Notes: a model not told the origin generated them from the sequence alone. Positions 25,970 to 35,407 are shown, numbered from the stretch's first letter. The stretch: 64,000 nt of DNA from Carboxylicivirga linearis (GCF_018271995.1 NZ_JAGUCO010000001.1:248001-312000); one strand, 5' to 3'. Program-made: numbers and translations.

Positions 25970-27439
25970 ATGAGTAATCTGGAATCTCATTTCGAAAAGT
26001 TTCGCAATAATACTATTGGAAACAAGGCTATGATTCAAACCCCCTATGGTGAAAAACCATTGATTTATGCTGACTGGATAGCCAGTGGAAGGCTATATGA
26101 GCCTATCGAAAATATTATGAAGGAAAAAATTGGTCCGATGGTGGCTAACACACATTCCGAATCGAGTGATACAGGAATGATTATGACCAATATTTACAAG
26201 TTATCTCATCGAATTATAAAAAAACATGTCAATGCTGGCAATGATGATATTATTATTACCGCCGGGTTTGGTATGACTAATGTTATAAATAAGTTACAGC
26301 GTATATTGGGAATGCGCGTGCCTGAACAGGCTAAGCGTTTTTGCAGTATGCCAGCCGAACAGCGTCCTGTAGTATTTGTAACTCATATGGAACATCACTC
26401 CAATCATACTTCATGGTTAGAAACCAATGCCGATGTGGTTGTTTTGGAGCCTGATGATCAGTTATTGGTTGATCCGGAATCGTTACGACGTGAAATAAAG
26501 AAGTATGAAAACAGAACTCTAAAGATAGGATCTTTTTCAGCATGTTCTAATGTAACGGGAGTGAGAACTCCGTATTATGAACTAGCAAAGATTATGCATC
26601 AGAACGGCGGATTCTGTTTTGTTGATTTTGCAGCCTCAGCACCCTACGATACTATAAATATGCATCCTGAAGATCCGCAGGAAAGTTTAGACGCTATCTT
26701 TTTTTCGCCTCATAAGTTTTTAGGTGGCCCTGGAAGTTCAGGGGTGATGGTATTTAATCGAGCCTTGTATCACAACATGGCGCCTGACAATTCAGGAGGA
26801 GGTACCGTTGACTGGACAAATCGTTGGGGCAAATACAGGTATATCGACGATATTGAGGCACGCGAAGATGGAGGCACGCCTGGATTTTTACAATCCATTA
26901 AGGCCGCTTTAGTAGTTAAGCTAAAAGAAGAGATGGGGACGGATAAAATCCATGCCCGGGAAAATGAGATGATTGAAAAGATATTTCGGGAATTTCGTTC
27001 TATACCAGGTATGAATATTTTGGCTGATAATGTAGAACAACGATTAGGTGCTATTTCATTTTATATTGATAATCTGCATTTTAATCTGGCGGTTCGGCTC
27101 TTGAATGACCGATATGGAATTCAGGTGCGTGGAGGATGTTCGTGTGCTGGTACTTATGGTCATTATTTATTACACGTAGATTATTATACATCCAATAAGA
27201 TTACCAGTAAAATCAATCATGGAGATTTATCGGAAAAACCGGGTTGGATTCGAATGTCAATCCATCCAACAATGACTGATAAAGAGCTGGATTATGTTAT
27301 TGATGCGGTAAAAGAAATTGCCACAAACTGGCAAATATGGGAGTCCGATTACGAGTACAATCCAGCCAGAAATGAATTCTATCATAAAGATTTTCCTGCA
27401 AAACAACCGGAAGATTACGAGAACTGGTTTTGGTTCTAG
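25970..27439 (+). CDS. Aminotransferase class V (cysteine-desulfurase-like)
   Basis: 489 residues, longer than the usual 400-residue SufS/Csd. The fold-type I PLP signature is clear. FVTHMEHHSNHTSW near 135-150 and the FVDFAASAPYD stretch near 218-228 carry the PLP Asp. SPHKFLGGPGSSG near 245-257 has the Schiff-base Lys, and RGGCSCAGTYGHYLL near 385-400 holds the candidate sulfur-accepting Cys. The C-terminal extension (about 455-489) is aromatic and acidic. No iron-sulfur assembly genes neighbour it, so the substrate may not be cysteine. A GNAT protein gene follows after 65 bp. Confidence 0.82.
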   Translation: MSNLESHFEKFRNNTIGNKAMIQTPYGEKPLIYADWIASGRLYEPIENIMKEKIGPMVANTHSESSDTGMIMTNIYKLSHRIIKKHVNAGNDDIIITAGFGMTNVINKLQRILGMRVPEQAKRFCSMPAEQRPVVFVTHMEHHSNHTSWLETNADVVVLEPDDQLLVDPESLRREIKKYENRTLKIGSFSACSNVTGVRTPYYELAKIMHQNGGFCFVDFAASAPYDTINMHPEDPQESLDAIFFSPHKFLGGPGSSGVMVFNRALYHNMAPDNSGGGTVDWTNRWGKYRYIDDIEAREDGGTPGFLQSIKAALVVKLKEEMGTDKIHARENEMIEKIFREFRSIPGMNILADNVEQRLGAISFYIDNLHFNLAVRLLNDRYGIQVRGGCSCAGTYGHYLLHVDYYTSNKITSKINHGDLSEKPGWIRMSIHPTMTDKELDYVIDAVKEIATNWQIWESDYEYNPARNEFYHKDFPAKQPEDYENWFWF

Positions 27440-27504
27440 GAAAATTAAAATATTCGTATATTTTTGTGGTGAGACCAGTGGTTTCACCATTTTTTTTGTG
27501 ATTT

Positions 27505-28704
27505 ATGAAGATATTAGAAGTAAAAGATAAAGTTTCGAGAAAGCAGTTCTTAGAGGTTGTTGAGGATATCTACCAAAATGATGATGCTTATGTGCGCCCT
27601 TTGGATGGCATGATAGAAGAAATTTTTGATCCTTCGCAGAATATCTTTTTTACACATGGCTCAGCTACAAGGTTTATATTAAAAATTGAGAATCGTGTTG
27701 TTGGTAGGGTTGCCGCCTTTATAAACGAAAAGAAAGCTTTTGGTTTTGAACAGCCTACCGGAGGTTTGGGGTTCTTTGAATGTATAGATAATAAAGAAGC
27801 TGCTTTTAAATTATTTGATACAGCAAAAGAATGGCTTAAGGAAAGAGGTATGGAGGCCATGGATGGTCCGATAAACTTTGGCGAGAATGACAATTTCTGG
27901 GGATTATTAGTTGATGGTTTTACCCAACCTGGATTTGGGATGCAATACAATCCGCCGTATTATAAAAAGTTTTTTGAGGAATATGGTTTCTCGAATTATT
28001 TCGAGCAAATAACCAATCACCTGGATTTAACGGTGCCCTTTCCTGAACGTTTTTGGAAAATTGCCGGATGGGTTGTTAAAAAAGAAGGATTTAACTTCAA
28101 ACATTTCTCTTGGAATCAAGGAAGTAAGTTTTTAGATGACTTTGAGACTGTTTACAACGATGCCTGGCGTTATCACGAAAACTTTAAGCCTATCGATCGA
28201 AAAGTGTTGGAAACAACTATGAATAAGGCAAAGCCATTTATGATGGAAGATTTAATTTGGTTTGCTTATCACCATGATGACCCAATTGGATTTATTGTTC
28301 TATTTCCTGATGTGAATCAAATTGTTAAGGGGTTTAAAGGAAAGATGAATGCTTTAAACAAGTTAAAATTCTTATGGGGGAAATATTCAAATAAAATGAC
28401 GCGTGCCAGAGTGGTTATTTTGGGGGTTGTACCAAAGTTTCAACGATCGGGTATTGAATCCGGATTATTCTGGAATTTAAAAGGTGCGGTGGAGAAGAAG
28501 CCTTATTTGAAAGAACTCGAGCTTTCATGGGTAGGTGATTTTAATCCTAAGATGAGGGTATTGCAGGAGTCAATGGGAGCTTCTTTTGGCAAGAAACATA
28601 TTACTTACCGATACCTCTTTAATGGCCAGAAAATAAGCAAAGAAAGGGCTTCGCAGATACCGGTAGATACAAAGTATTCTGAAGATGATAAAAAAGTTTT
28701 GTAA
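27505..28704 (+). CDS. GNAT-superfamily acetyltransferase-like protein
   Basis: 399 residues, intracellular, without signal peptide. The central and C-terminal part carries GNAT features: VVILGVVPKFQRSGIESGLFWNLKG at about 310-335 is the acetyl-CoA-binding beta4-alpha3 with a Q/RxxGxE/G variant, and ELSWVGDFNPKMRVLQESMGASFGKKH at about 348-372 is the closing N...G segment. The N-terminal 150 residues resemble a second, degenerate acyltransferase lobe (RVVGRVAAFIN, GFFECIDNKEAAFKLFDTAKEWL). This two-lobed architecture is common in Bacteroidota proteins of unknown acceptor. The class V aminotransferase lies 65 bp upstream. Confidence 0.75.
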   Translation: MKILEVKDKVSRKQFLEVVEDIYQNDDAYVRPLDGMIEEIFDPSQNIFFTHGSATRFILKIENRVVGRVAAFINEKKAFGFEQPTGGLGFFECIDNKEAAFKLFDTAKEWLKERGMEAMDGPINFGENDNFWGLLVDGFTQPGFGMQYNPPYYKKFFEEYGFSNYFEQITNHLDLTVPFPERFWKIAGWVVKKEGFNFKHFSWNQGSKFLDDFETVYNDAWRYHENFKPIDRKVLETTMNKAKPFMMEDLIWFAYHHDDPIGFIVLFPDVNQIVKGFKGKMNALNKLKFLWGKYSNKMTRARVVILGVVPKFQRSGIESGLFWNLKGAVEKKPYLKELELSWVGDFNPKMRVLQESMGASFGKKHITYRYLFNGQKISKERASQIPVDTKYSEDDKKVL

Positions 28705-28721
28705 ATTCTGTGTTTAAATCT

Positions 28722-28752
28722 TTTGTCATTAATAATTTATGAATTATCTTTG
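28722..28752 (+). promoter_or_regulatory. Promoter of rpmE2
   Basis: TTTG at 28722-28725, a 19-nt spacer and TATCTTTG at 28745-28752 match the Bacteroidota TTTG-N19-TAnnTTTG pattern exactly. The predicted leader is about 40 nt. Confidence 0.78.
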
Positions 28753-28798
28753 CAGCCCGAATAAGAATTAGAATAGTAAGGATTTAAAGCATATAACA

Positions 28799-29059
28799 AT
28801 GAAACAAGGAATTCATCCGGATAATTACAGATTGGTAGCTTTTACCGATATGTCAAACGGGGAAACATTCATTACTCGTTCTACTGTTGCAACAAAAGAT
28901 ACTGTTGAAATCGACGGGACTGAATATCCTCAAGTGAAGTTGGAAATTTCTAACACATCACACCCATTTTACACTGGTAAAATGAAATTAGTAGATACTG
29001 CAGGACGTGTTGATAAGTTTATGAGCCGTTATCAAAAACATTTCGACAAACGTAAGTAA
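28799..29059 (+). CDS. rpmE2: 50S ribosomal protein L31 type B
   Basis: 86 residues. It is the zinc-free (C-minus) paralogue: no Cys occurs, while type A L31 uses a four-Cys zinc site. GIHPDNYRLVAFTDMSNGETFITRS, SHPFYTGKM and GRVDKFMSRYQKHF are type B signatures. L31 bridges the 50S and 30S subunits. In other bacteria rpmE2 is often repressed by Zur and used in zinc starvation, but the zinc-type palindrome seen before zur (59.9 kb) is absent here and a strong constitutive-looking promoter is present. A terminator follows, so it is monocistronic. Confidence 0.95.
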   Translation: MKQGIHPDNYRLVAFTDMSNGETFITRSTVATKDTVEIDGTEYPQVKLEISNTSHPFYTGKMKLVDTAGRVDKFMSRYQKHFDKRK

Positions 29060-29082
29060 TAACTACTTATTAAGATATAGAG

Positions 29083-29111
29083 AAAGCTTCGGAACATCCG
29101 GAGCTTTTTTT
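29083..29111 (+). terminator. Terminator of rpmE2
   Basis: AAAGCTTCGGA (29083-29093) pairs with TCCGGAGCTTT (29097-29107) with one G-U pair; the T-run follows immediately. Confidence 0.88.
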
Positions 29112-29263
29112 GTATTTTTAAGTCTACAAATACTTGAAAGATGTAGATTTGATCAAGTATATTTTTGTCTTAGGGGTAATTTCGGGGAAGATGTATCTTT
29201 TACTAATACCGACCGTAGGATATTGGAGAAGGTATTCAACGATACTTTAAATTGCAGAAGTGC

Positions 29264-29350
29264 CCTTCAAAAGTTTTTGGCACGTCTATTGACACTATAG
29301 AATTCGTTGAATTTTAATGAGCTTTGCAGACATATTGACAGTTTGTCTGC
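29264..29350 (+). promoter_or_regulatory. Possible sigma-54-like promoter and hairpin before lon
   Basis: TTTTTGGCACG followed by TCTATTGAC (about 29274-29292) has the -24 TGGCACG element and correct spacing, but the -12 dinucleotide is GA where GC is expected. Further down, GCAGACA (29326-29332) and TGTCTGC (29344-29350) form a 7-bp hairpin ending 18 bp before the lon ATG. Both are candidate control sites. Confidence 0.35.
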
Positions 29351-29368
29351 CTATTTGAGATAGTTAAT

Positions 29369-31822
29369 ATGAATAAAAATAAAACAAAGCAAAATAATCT
29401 CTACTTTTCAGATGTATTTGAGTCTGATGCTGAGTTTATTCCGATTGTTGCAGAGGGTGATGAAAAAAGTGTGAATGAACTGGAAGTGCCTGACACATTG
29501 CCAATATTACCTTTAAGAAATACAGTGTTATTTCCGGGGGTAATTATTCCTATTTCTTTAGGAAGAGCAAAATCACTTCAGTTGATTAAAGATGTGCAGC
29601 GCAATAAAGGTTACTTTGGTGCTGTTGCTCAGCGAGATGTTAAAGTAGATGATCCTCAGAAAGAAGATCTATATGAAGTGGGAACTATGGCCAAGGTGAT
29701 TAAAATCCTTGAAATGCCCGATGATTCTACTTCAGTTATCATTCAAGGAAAAAAACGCTTTCGTTTAGATGAAATAGTTACCGATGAGCCATATCATATG
29801 GCCAAAGTGACAGGGTTAGAAGATATTGAACCCACAGATAAAACGAAAGGTGAATTTGAAGCTGTTGTTAGCTCAATCAAAGATTTGTCGTTGAGAGTAA
29901 TTAAAGCATCTTCGCATATTCCACCAGAGGCATCATTTGCCATAAAGAATATTGAGAATGATGGTTTCCTTATCAACTTTGTTGGTTCTAACTCAGAAAT
30001 GTCTGTTGAGGAAAAGCAAAAAGTGCTTGAACTGGAAGGGTTACTAGACCGAGGAATGGCTCTTTTGGAACATTTGGCACGCGAAGTACAGATGCAAGAG
30101 TTGAAAAACGATATTCAAAGCAAAGTTAAGCAAGATATAGATCAACAACAGCGCGAATATCTGCTTCAGCAACAAATTAAAACCATTCAGGATGAGTTAG
30201 GCTCTAGCCCAATTGAGCAAGAGGTAAGAGTTCTAAAAGAAAGAGCTGAAAAGAAAAAATGGGGTAAAGAAGTTAAGGAATTGTTTGAGAAAGAATTGGA
30301 CAAGTTGCAGCGTTTAAATCCTGCAGCTGGAGAATACTCTGTTCAATATAATTATCTTCAAACATTGCTTGATATCCCATGGAATGAATATACCAAGGAT
30401 AACTACGACTTAAAGAGGGCTGAGAGATTTCTGAATAGAGATCATTATGGTTTGGATAAGGTAAAGGAACGTATTCTTGAACATCTGGCCGTTCTTAAAT
30501 TAAAAGGTGAATTAAAATCGCCTATTATCTGTTTATATGGACCTCCGGGAGTTGGAAAAACTTCATTAGGTAAATCGGTTGCTGATGCAGTTGGACGGAA
30601 GTATGTTCGAATGTCGTTGGGTGGCGTACATGATGAGGCTGAGATTAGAGGACATCGAAAAACATATATTGGCGCTATGCCAGGTCGTATCATTCAGAAT
30701 ATTAAGAAAGCAGGTTCTGCAAACCCTGTATTTATTTTGGATGAGATAGATAAAATTAGCAGTAGTTTCCATGGTGATCCGGCTTCAGCTTTATTAGAGG
30801 TTCTGGATCCTGAGCAAAACGAACATTTTCATGATAACTTTCTGGAAGTAGATTTCGATTTGTCAAATGTGATGTTTATCGCTACTGCCAACACTATCGG
30901 TAATATTGCTCAGCCATTGCTTGATCGCATGGAATTAATCGATGTAAGTGGATATATTTTAGAAGAGAAAGTGGAAATCGCTCGTCGTCATTTACTTCCT
31001 CATCAAATGGAGAACCATGGCATCGAAAAAGGTAAGTTATCTATCAATAAAAACGTACTAGGTTACATTGTAGAGTCGTACACGCGAGAGTCGGGTGTTC
31101 GTGAACTAAATAAGGTTTTGGCAAAGCTTTGTCGTAAAGTAGCCTTGAAAATTGCCAAAGAAGAGGAAGTCAAGAAAAATCTTGTCATTAAAGATGTTGC
31201 CGAATATCTAGGAACACCTCGTTTCTCTAAAGACAAATGGCAGGATAATTCAACAGCCGGTGTAGTAACTGGTTTGGCATGGACAGCTGTTGGTGGGGAG
31301 ATTCTTTTTGTAGAAAGCAGTATAAGTAAAGGTAAAGGCAAGTTGACGCTTACCGGTAACTTAGGTGATGTGATGAAAGAATCTGCTGTGTTAGCGTTGG
31401 AGTATCTTAGGGCTAATGCTGAAATGCTGGGGCTGAAAACTGAAACCTTTGACGATTGGAATGTACATGTTCATGTTCCTGAGGGGGCTATTCCTAAAGA
31501 TGGTCCTTCAGCTGGTGTTACTATGGTCACTTCATTGGCATCCATCTTTACTCAACGTAAAGTGAGAGCCCGATTGGCTATGACCGGTGAGATAACACTG
31601 AGAGGAAAGGTTTTACCTGTTGGTGGAATTAAAGAAAAAATATTAGCTGCCAAACGGGCTGGTATTTCAGACATTATTCTTTCGCAGGAAAACAAGAAAG
31701 ATATTGATGACATTAAGGATATGTACCTGGATGGATTAACTTTCCATTTTGTGAAGGAAATATCGGAAGTACTCGAATTTGCGCTTCTCGATGAAAAAGT
31801 AAGTAAACCAATTGATATATAA
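29369..31822 (+). CDS. lon: ATP-dependent protease Lon
   Basis: 817 residues. It is a soluble AAA+ serine protease that degrades damaged and regulatory proteins. An N-terminal substrate domain (LPILPLRNTVLFPGVIIPI at about 44-62) comes first, then a coiled region. The AAA module follows, with Walker A GPPGVGKTS near 390 and Walker B VFILDEIDKI near 453. The protease domain ends the protein, with the Ser-Lys dyad in PKDGPSAGVTM (Ser near 713) and GGIKEKILAAKRAG (Lys near 756). Length and order are typical. It has a hydrophilic N-terminal extension of about 40 residues. A strong bidirectional terminator follows. Confidence 0.97.
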   Translation: MNKNKTKQNNLYFSDVFESDAEFIPIVAEGDEKSVNELEVPDTLPILPLRNTVLFPGVIIPISLGRAKSLQLIKDVQRNKGYFGAVAQRDVKVDDPQKEDLYEVGTMAKVIKILEMPDDSTSVIIQGKKRFRLDEIVTDEPYHMAKVTGLEDIEPTDKTKGEFEAVVSSIKDLSLRVIKASSHIPPEASFAIKNIENDGFLINFVGSNSEMSVEEKQKVLELEGLLDRGMALLEHLAREVQMQELKNDIQSKVKQDIDQQQREYLLQQQIKTIQDELGSSPIEQEVRVLKERAEKKKWGKEVKELFEKELDKLQRLNPAAGEYSVQYNYLQTLLDIPWNEYTKDNYDLKRAERFLNRDHYGLDKVKERILEHLAVLKLKGELKSPIICLYGPPGVGKTSLGKSVADAVGRKYVRMSLGGVHDEAEIRGHRKTYIGAMPGRIIQNIKKAGSANPVFILDEIDKISSSFHGDPASALLEVLDPEQNEHFHDNFLEVDFDLSNVMFIATANTIGNIAQPLLDRMELIDVSGYILEEKVEIARRHLLPHQMENHGIEKGKLSINKNVLGYIVESYTRESGVRELNKVLAKLCRKVALKIAKEEEVKKNLVIKDVAEYLGTPRFSKDKWQDNSTAGVVTGLAWTAVGGEILFVESSISKGKGKLTLTGNLGDVMKESAVLALEYLRANAEMLGLKTETFDDWNVHVHVPEGAIPKDGPSAGVTMVTSLASIFTQRKVRARLAMTGEITLRGKVLPVGGIKEKILAAKRAGISDIILSQENKKDIDDIKDMYLDGLTFHFVKEISEVLEFALLDEKVSKPIDI

Positions 31823-31824
31823 TA

Positions 31825-31856
31825 AAAAAGGTCAGCGAAAGCTGACCTTTTTTTAT
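31825..31856. terminator. Bidirectional terminator between lon and the ADP-ribosylglycohydrolase homologue
   Basis: AAAAAGGTCAGC (31825-31836), loop GAAA, GCTGACCTTTTT (31841-31852): a 12-bp perfect stem with a GNRA tetraloop and T-run in both directions. Confidence 0.92.
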
Positions 31857-32669
31857 TTAGTGAAAATTAAATTTTATATCCTGGTTGCTGTGTAATACTT
31901 CTGCGCAGAATAGGTCTTCAAAATTCTCCATTACACTTTCCATCTCTGGATCAATTCTGGAAAGAGTTTTTCTTAATAGAGCTTTGGGAATATGCTTATA
32001 GTAGGCCTGAGATAATCCTCCTGTTATTGAGGCAATAGTATTCGAAGGTCCATCAAGCCATATGGCTTTTCTAATAGCGTCTTCAAAATTAGATGAGTCA
32101 ATAAAAGCAAGTAAAGCTGCAGGAGCAGGTGAATTATATTTCTTCATTAATTCATTTACTTCATCCTTATCAATGGTAGCTGGAAGATCATAACCGATTT
32201 TTGTTTTTAAAAATTCTCTTATTTCTTCTTTACTACCTCCTTTTTTTGAGATAAATATAGCACCGGTCATTGCTTGAGCGGCTTTCACTTTTGGTTCGAG
32301 TGCATGAGTTATCACAGTTGCTTTTTCAGCAAGTTCCAATGCTTCATCTAATGACTGTGATGCAAAACCAATAGGTGCTACTCTACGTGCAGCTCCATCA
32401 CCTGAACTATTGTATTGTTGATTAGGTTTGTCAGTCAGGGCCCAGTCAAGGAATTTTTGTCGATAGCCTGCTTTGGGGAATTTTCGTGCCCATTGACGTA
32501 AGCTAACGTCAAACGGAACTTTTTTTATGATTGCATCAGCAATGGCGATGGTTAGGACAGTGTCTGTAGTATAAGCCGAAAAGGGCTTTAATAATTGAAA
32601 TTCAGTAGTGCTTTGGGGCGACTCAATAAAAGCCGACCCGATAATGTCTCCGATTATTGATCCTCTCAT
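31857..32669 (-). CDS. ADP-ribosylglycohydrolase-family protein with altered metal site
   Basis: 270 residues with the DraG/ARH-type all-helical fold: MRGSIIGDIIGSAF at the start, AYTTDTVLTIAIADA near 32-46, SSGDGAARRVAPIGFAS near 88-104 and a final LDGPSNTIASITGGLSQAYY near 205-224. Active members use TDDT and GGDxDTIA to hold two Mg or Mn ions. Here these read TTDT (34-37) and DGPSNTIA (206-213), so the first Asp is Thr and both C-terminal Asp are Pro and Asn. Mono-metal use, another reaction or a pseudoenzyme is likely. The neighbourhood (lon, AI-2E permease) gives no ADP-ribosyltransferase partner. Confidence 0.82.
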   Translation of the reverse strand: MRGSIIGDIIGSAFIESPQSTTEFQLLKPFSAYTTDTVLTIAIADAIIKKVPFDVSLRQWARKFPKAGYRQKFLDWALTDKPNQQYNSSGDGAARRVAPIGFASQSLDEALELAEKATVITHALEPKVKAAQAMTGAIFISKKGGSKEEIREFLKTKIGYDLPATIDKDEVNELMKKYNSPAPAALLAFIDSSNFEDAIRKAIWLDGPSNTIASITGGLSQAYYKHIPKALLRKTLSRIDPEMESVMENFEDLFCAEVLHSNQDIKFNFH

Positions 32670-32919
32670 GATGTGTATGGGTAATGGGCATTTACATTAA
32701 GGTGATTTTGTTAACTCTCTGGTGCATTTTTTTCTTCGGTATGAAAGTAGTGAAAAAATATAGATAGACGTTTAATAATGTTATAATTTTAGTATTTAGA
32801 TGGCTTAAATAGTGTGTTTTGTCGACTTTTAGACTTATATATTTAAAAAGAAAATATGTTTTTCTCAATATTTTAAGATAACTTGTTAAAAGGATCAAAT
32901 TCTTCAAATATTTTGTTTA

Positions 32920-34029
32920 ATGACAGAAAGGCTAAAGTATATTCTATGGTTTGTTTTAGCATGTTGTACCGTTGTTCTTTTGTGGTATTTCAGAGCGGTT
33001 GTTTCCTTTGTTTTGGTTTCTGTTGTTATATCATTGGTTATTCGCCCAATTTTTGATTTAATAAAGAAGATCAAAATCAGAGATTGGCAAATCTCAAACT
33101 CATTATCTGCATTACTAACAGTGCTAATCTTGTGGGTATTCGTTTTCAGTTTTTTTAGACTGACAGTACCTTTTGTAATTAAAGAAATTCATTTTCTAAG
33201 TAGTGTTGATATTGACGTTGTTTTTCTAAAGGCCGAAAGATTAGTTGATAATTTGTTAGAGCCACTTAATCATTCCGAGTTCGGAAAAGCCGGCTTAGAG
33301 GTTCTTGAAGATCAAATTAAGGAAACTGCTATTACCTTTTTTGATTTTACGCAGTTAAGGAGTTTATTTACCGGAGTTCTTGGTTTTTTAGGAGGCTTGT
33401 TCATATTTATTTTCAGTGTATCTTTTATCACTTTCTTTTTTCTAAAAGAAGAGTGGTTAATAATTGAAGGGTTGTTACTATTTGTTCCTTCCCATTACGA
33501 GAGTGCTTTAAAGCACATGCTGGCGTCCATTAAAACCCTACTTCGCAGATATTTTATTGGAGTTATCATACAGGTCACATTAATTTCTCTTTTTGTGACC
33601 ATTGGATTTTTAATTGTTGGTATTGAATTTCAACATGCTGTTATTATTGGCCTTTTCTCAGGATTGATTAATGTGATACCTTATTTAGGACCATTAATTG
33701 GTGCCTTTTTCGGATACTTGGTTGGCTTAATAGTATATGTACAGTTAGCAGTGCCACCTGATTTTTTCAATTTTGTATTAGGTATCTTTTTCGTTTACTT
33801 GATTGTACAGTTGATGGATAATCTCATCTTTCAGCCATTTATTTTTTCATCCAGTGTAAGAGCTCATCCGTTAGAGATTTTTCTAATAATTCTAATGTCT
33901 GGCTATATGGCTGGAATACCAGGTATGTTTTTAGCTATTCCTGTTTATACTATTATTAGAGTTGTAGCCAAGGAGTTCTTCTTTAATTATAAATTGGTGA
34001 AAAAGCTTACAGAAAATCTAAAAGAATAA
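32920..34029 (+). CDS. AI-2E family transporter (permease)
   Basis: 369 residues with about eight membrane segments: four in the first 180 residues, a charged middle loop, and four from about 205 to 360. The LFSGLINVIPYLGPLIGAFFGYLVGL segment near 247-272 is the family signature (N.iP..Gp), and the end GYMAGIPGMFLAIPVYTIIRVV near 328-350 is also typical. The family (UPF0118/YdiK/TqsA) includes autoinducer-2 exporters and Na+/H+ antiporters; substrate cannot be fixed. It is followed 180 bp later by the ACIII operon, with no sign of shared transcription. Confidence 0.85.
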   Translation: MTERLKYILWFVLACCTVVLLWYFRAVVSFVLVSVVISLVIRPIFDLIKKIKIRDWQISNSLSALLTVLILWVFVFSFFRLTVPFVIKEIHFLSSVDIDVVFLKAERLVDNLLEPLNHSEFGKAGLEVLEDQIKETAITFFDFTQLRSLFTGVLGFLGGLFIFIFSVSFITFFFLKEEWLIIEGLLLFVPSHYESALKHMLASIKTLLRRYFIGVIIQVTLISLFVTIGFLIVGIEFQHAVIIGLFSGLINVIPYLGPLIGAFFGYLVGLIVYVQLAVPPDFFNFVLGIFFVYLIVQLMDNLIFQPFIFSSSVRAHPLEIFLIILMSGYMAGIPGMFLAIPVYTIIRVVAKEFFFNYKLVKKLTENLKE

Positions 34030-34051
34030 AGGAGTAAAAAATCTTAAAAAC

Positions 34052-34059
34052 TATATTTG
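34052..34059 (+). promoter_or_regulatory. -7 box candidate of the ACIII operon
   Basis: TATATTTG fits TAnnTTTG. No TTG lies 19 nt upstream, so this is a partial match only. Its use would give a leader of about 150 nt before actA. Confidence 0.35.
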
Positions 34060-34209
34060 TTTGTGTAAACAATCTTCAACTTAAATCGTTATGAATGGTT
34101 AAAAGTTGAAATGTTAAAAAAGATTAATAGCTAATAATTCAAAATCTGTTGATTAGATGATACTTATGAAAATAGGTTGGTCTAATTTGATGAAAAATAA
34201 TAAGTCAAT

Positions 34210-35358
34210 ATGGTTAAAACTTTATCTAAGTCCCGTTCTTCCGGGAAGATTTTCTTAAAGTTTTTCTTAATTTTTTTAATAGTTTCCTCAACTACAAATG
34301 TTGGGGCACAAGAAAAACATAGTCAAAAGGGAGCTCCGGAACCTGACTTAAAAGTTGGTGAAAGGCTGTATTACGGACTGATTTCAACGGGTGAAGATGC
34401 TAAGGCATGTGCCTCTTGCCACACCTATTACACTTCTGATACAATCAATTGGAATCCATCTGCTTTAGAAATGGCACAAGTAGCTGCAGATATGGATTTG
34501 GCAACTTTCAAGAGTCATTTATTAACCCCGTCGGGTGCAATGCGCGAAAAGGTGCATATAAATTACGAACTAACGGATGAGCAGTTATTCAATCTGCATG
34601 GATACCTAACGGAACTTGCCGATTCTGGTGTTCCTCAAAAGAAAATGTCTATTAATACCATTTTGATTTTTCTATTGTTGGGAGTTTTAATGGCTGTTGC
34701 TTTGGTGGATATTTTCTTTACTAAAAAGATTAAATTTAAGCTTATACATATTCTTATCATCATGGCTGGCTTGGCTTATCAGGGTAAAGTTATTGCACAT
34801 ACATTAATCGATTTCGGAAGAAGTCCGGATTATATGCCGGATCAACCCATCAAGTTCTCGCATAAAGTTCATGCTCAGGATAATCAAATTGACTGTAACT
34901 ATTGTCATTATAATGCACAGCATGGAAAGTCAGCAGGTATTCCAAGTGCGGGTTTATGTATGAATTGTCATATGGTTGTTCGAAACGGTACGAACTCCGG
35001 GCAATTTGAAATAGCAAAGATAGTTGATGCCTACGAAAACAATAATGACATTGAATGGATACGAATTCATAATCTTCCTGATCATGTGTATTTTAATCAC
35101 TCTCAACATGTAAATGCCGGTCAGTTAGATTGTGCCGAATGTCATGGTACTGTTGAAGAAATGCATATACTGAAACAAGAGAATGATCTATCAATGGGAT
35201 GGTGTCTCGACTGTCATAAAAAAACCAATGTGAATTTCCGTGATAATGATTACTACAAGACCTTTGAAGCCTTGCATAAAGATATTCAGGAGGGTGCTCT
35301 TGATTCAATTAAGGCTGCTGATGTAGGAGCTAACGACTGTATGAATTGTCACCATTAA
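34210..35358 (+). CDS. actA: Alternative complex III subunit ActA, multiheme cytochrome c
   Basis: 382 residues with six CxxCH heme sites: CASCH (67-71), CNYCH, CMNCH, CAECH, CLDCH and a final CMNCH. Residues 1-33 hold a signal peptide. Residues about 40-140 are a separate monoheme cytochrome c-like domain (LYYGLISTGEDAKACASCH...LHGYLTEL). A membrane segment at about 145-165 and another near 175-195 follow, and the C-terminal pentaheme domain corresponds to classical ActA. The protein takes electrons from the ActB/ActC core and passes them toward the oxidase. The N-terminal heme domain is an addition to the pentaheme form. It is the first gene of the act operon. Confidence 0.9.
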   Translation: MVKTLSKSRSSGKIFLKFFLIFLIVSSTTNVGAQEKHSQKGAPEPDLKVGERLYYGLISTGEDAKACASCHTYYTSDTINWNPSALEMAQVAADMDLATFKSHLLTPSGAMREKVHINYELTDEQLFNLHGYLTELADSGVPQKKMSINTILIFLLLGVLMAVALVDIFFTKKIKFKLIHILIIMAGLAYQGKVIAHTLIDFGRSPDYMPDQPIKFSHKVHAQDNQIDCNYCHYNAQHGKSAGIPSAGLCMNCHMVVRNGTNSGQFEIAKIVDAYENNNDIEWIRIHNLPDHVYFNHSQHVNAGQLDCAECHGTVEEMHILKQENDLSMGWCLDCHKKTNVNFRDNDYYKTFEALHKDIQEGALDSIKAADVGANDCMNCHH

Positions 35359-35407
35359 TTATTAATCAACAGAGGTATATCCCTTTAAAATATAATCAGT
35401 TATTACT

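Noticed and set aside
34052-34059. Full ACIII promoter
   Set aside because: Only the -7 box matches; it is listed as a low-confidence site and not claimed as a complete promoter.
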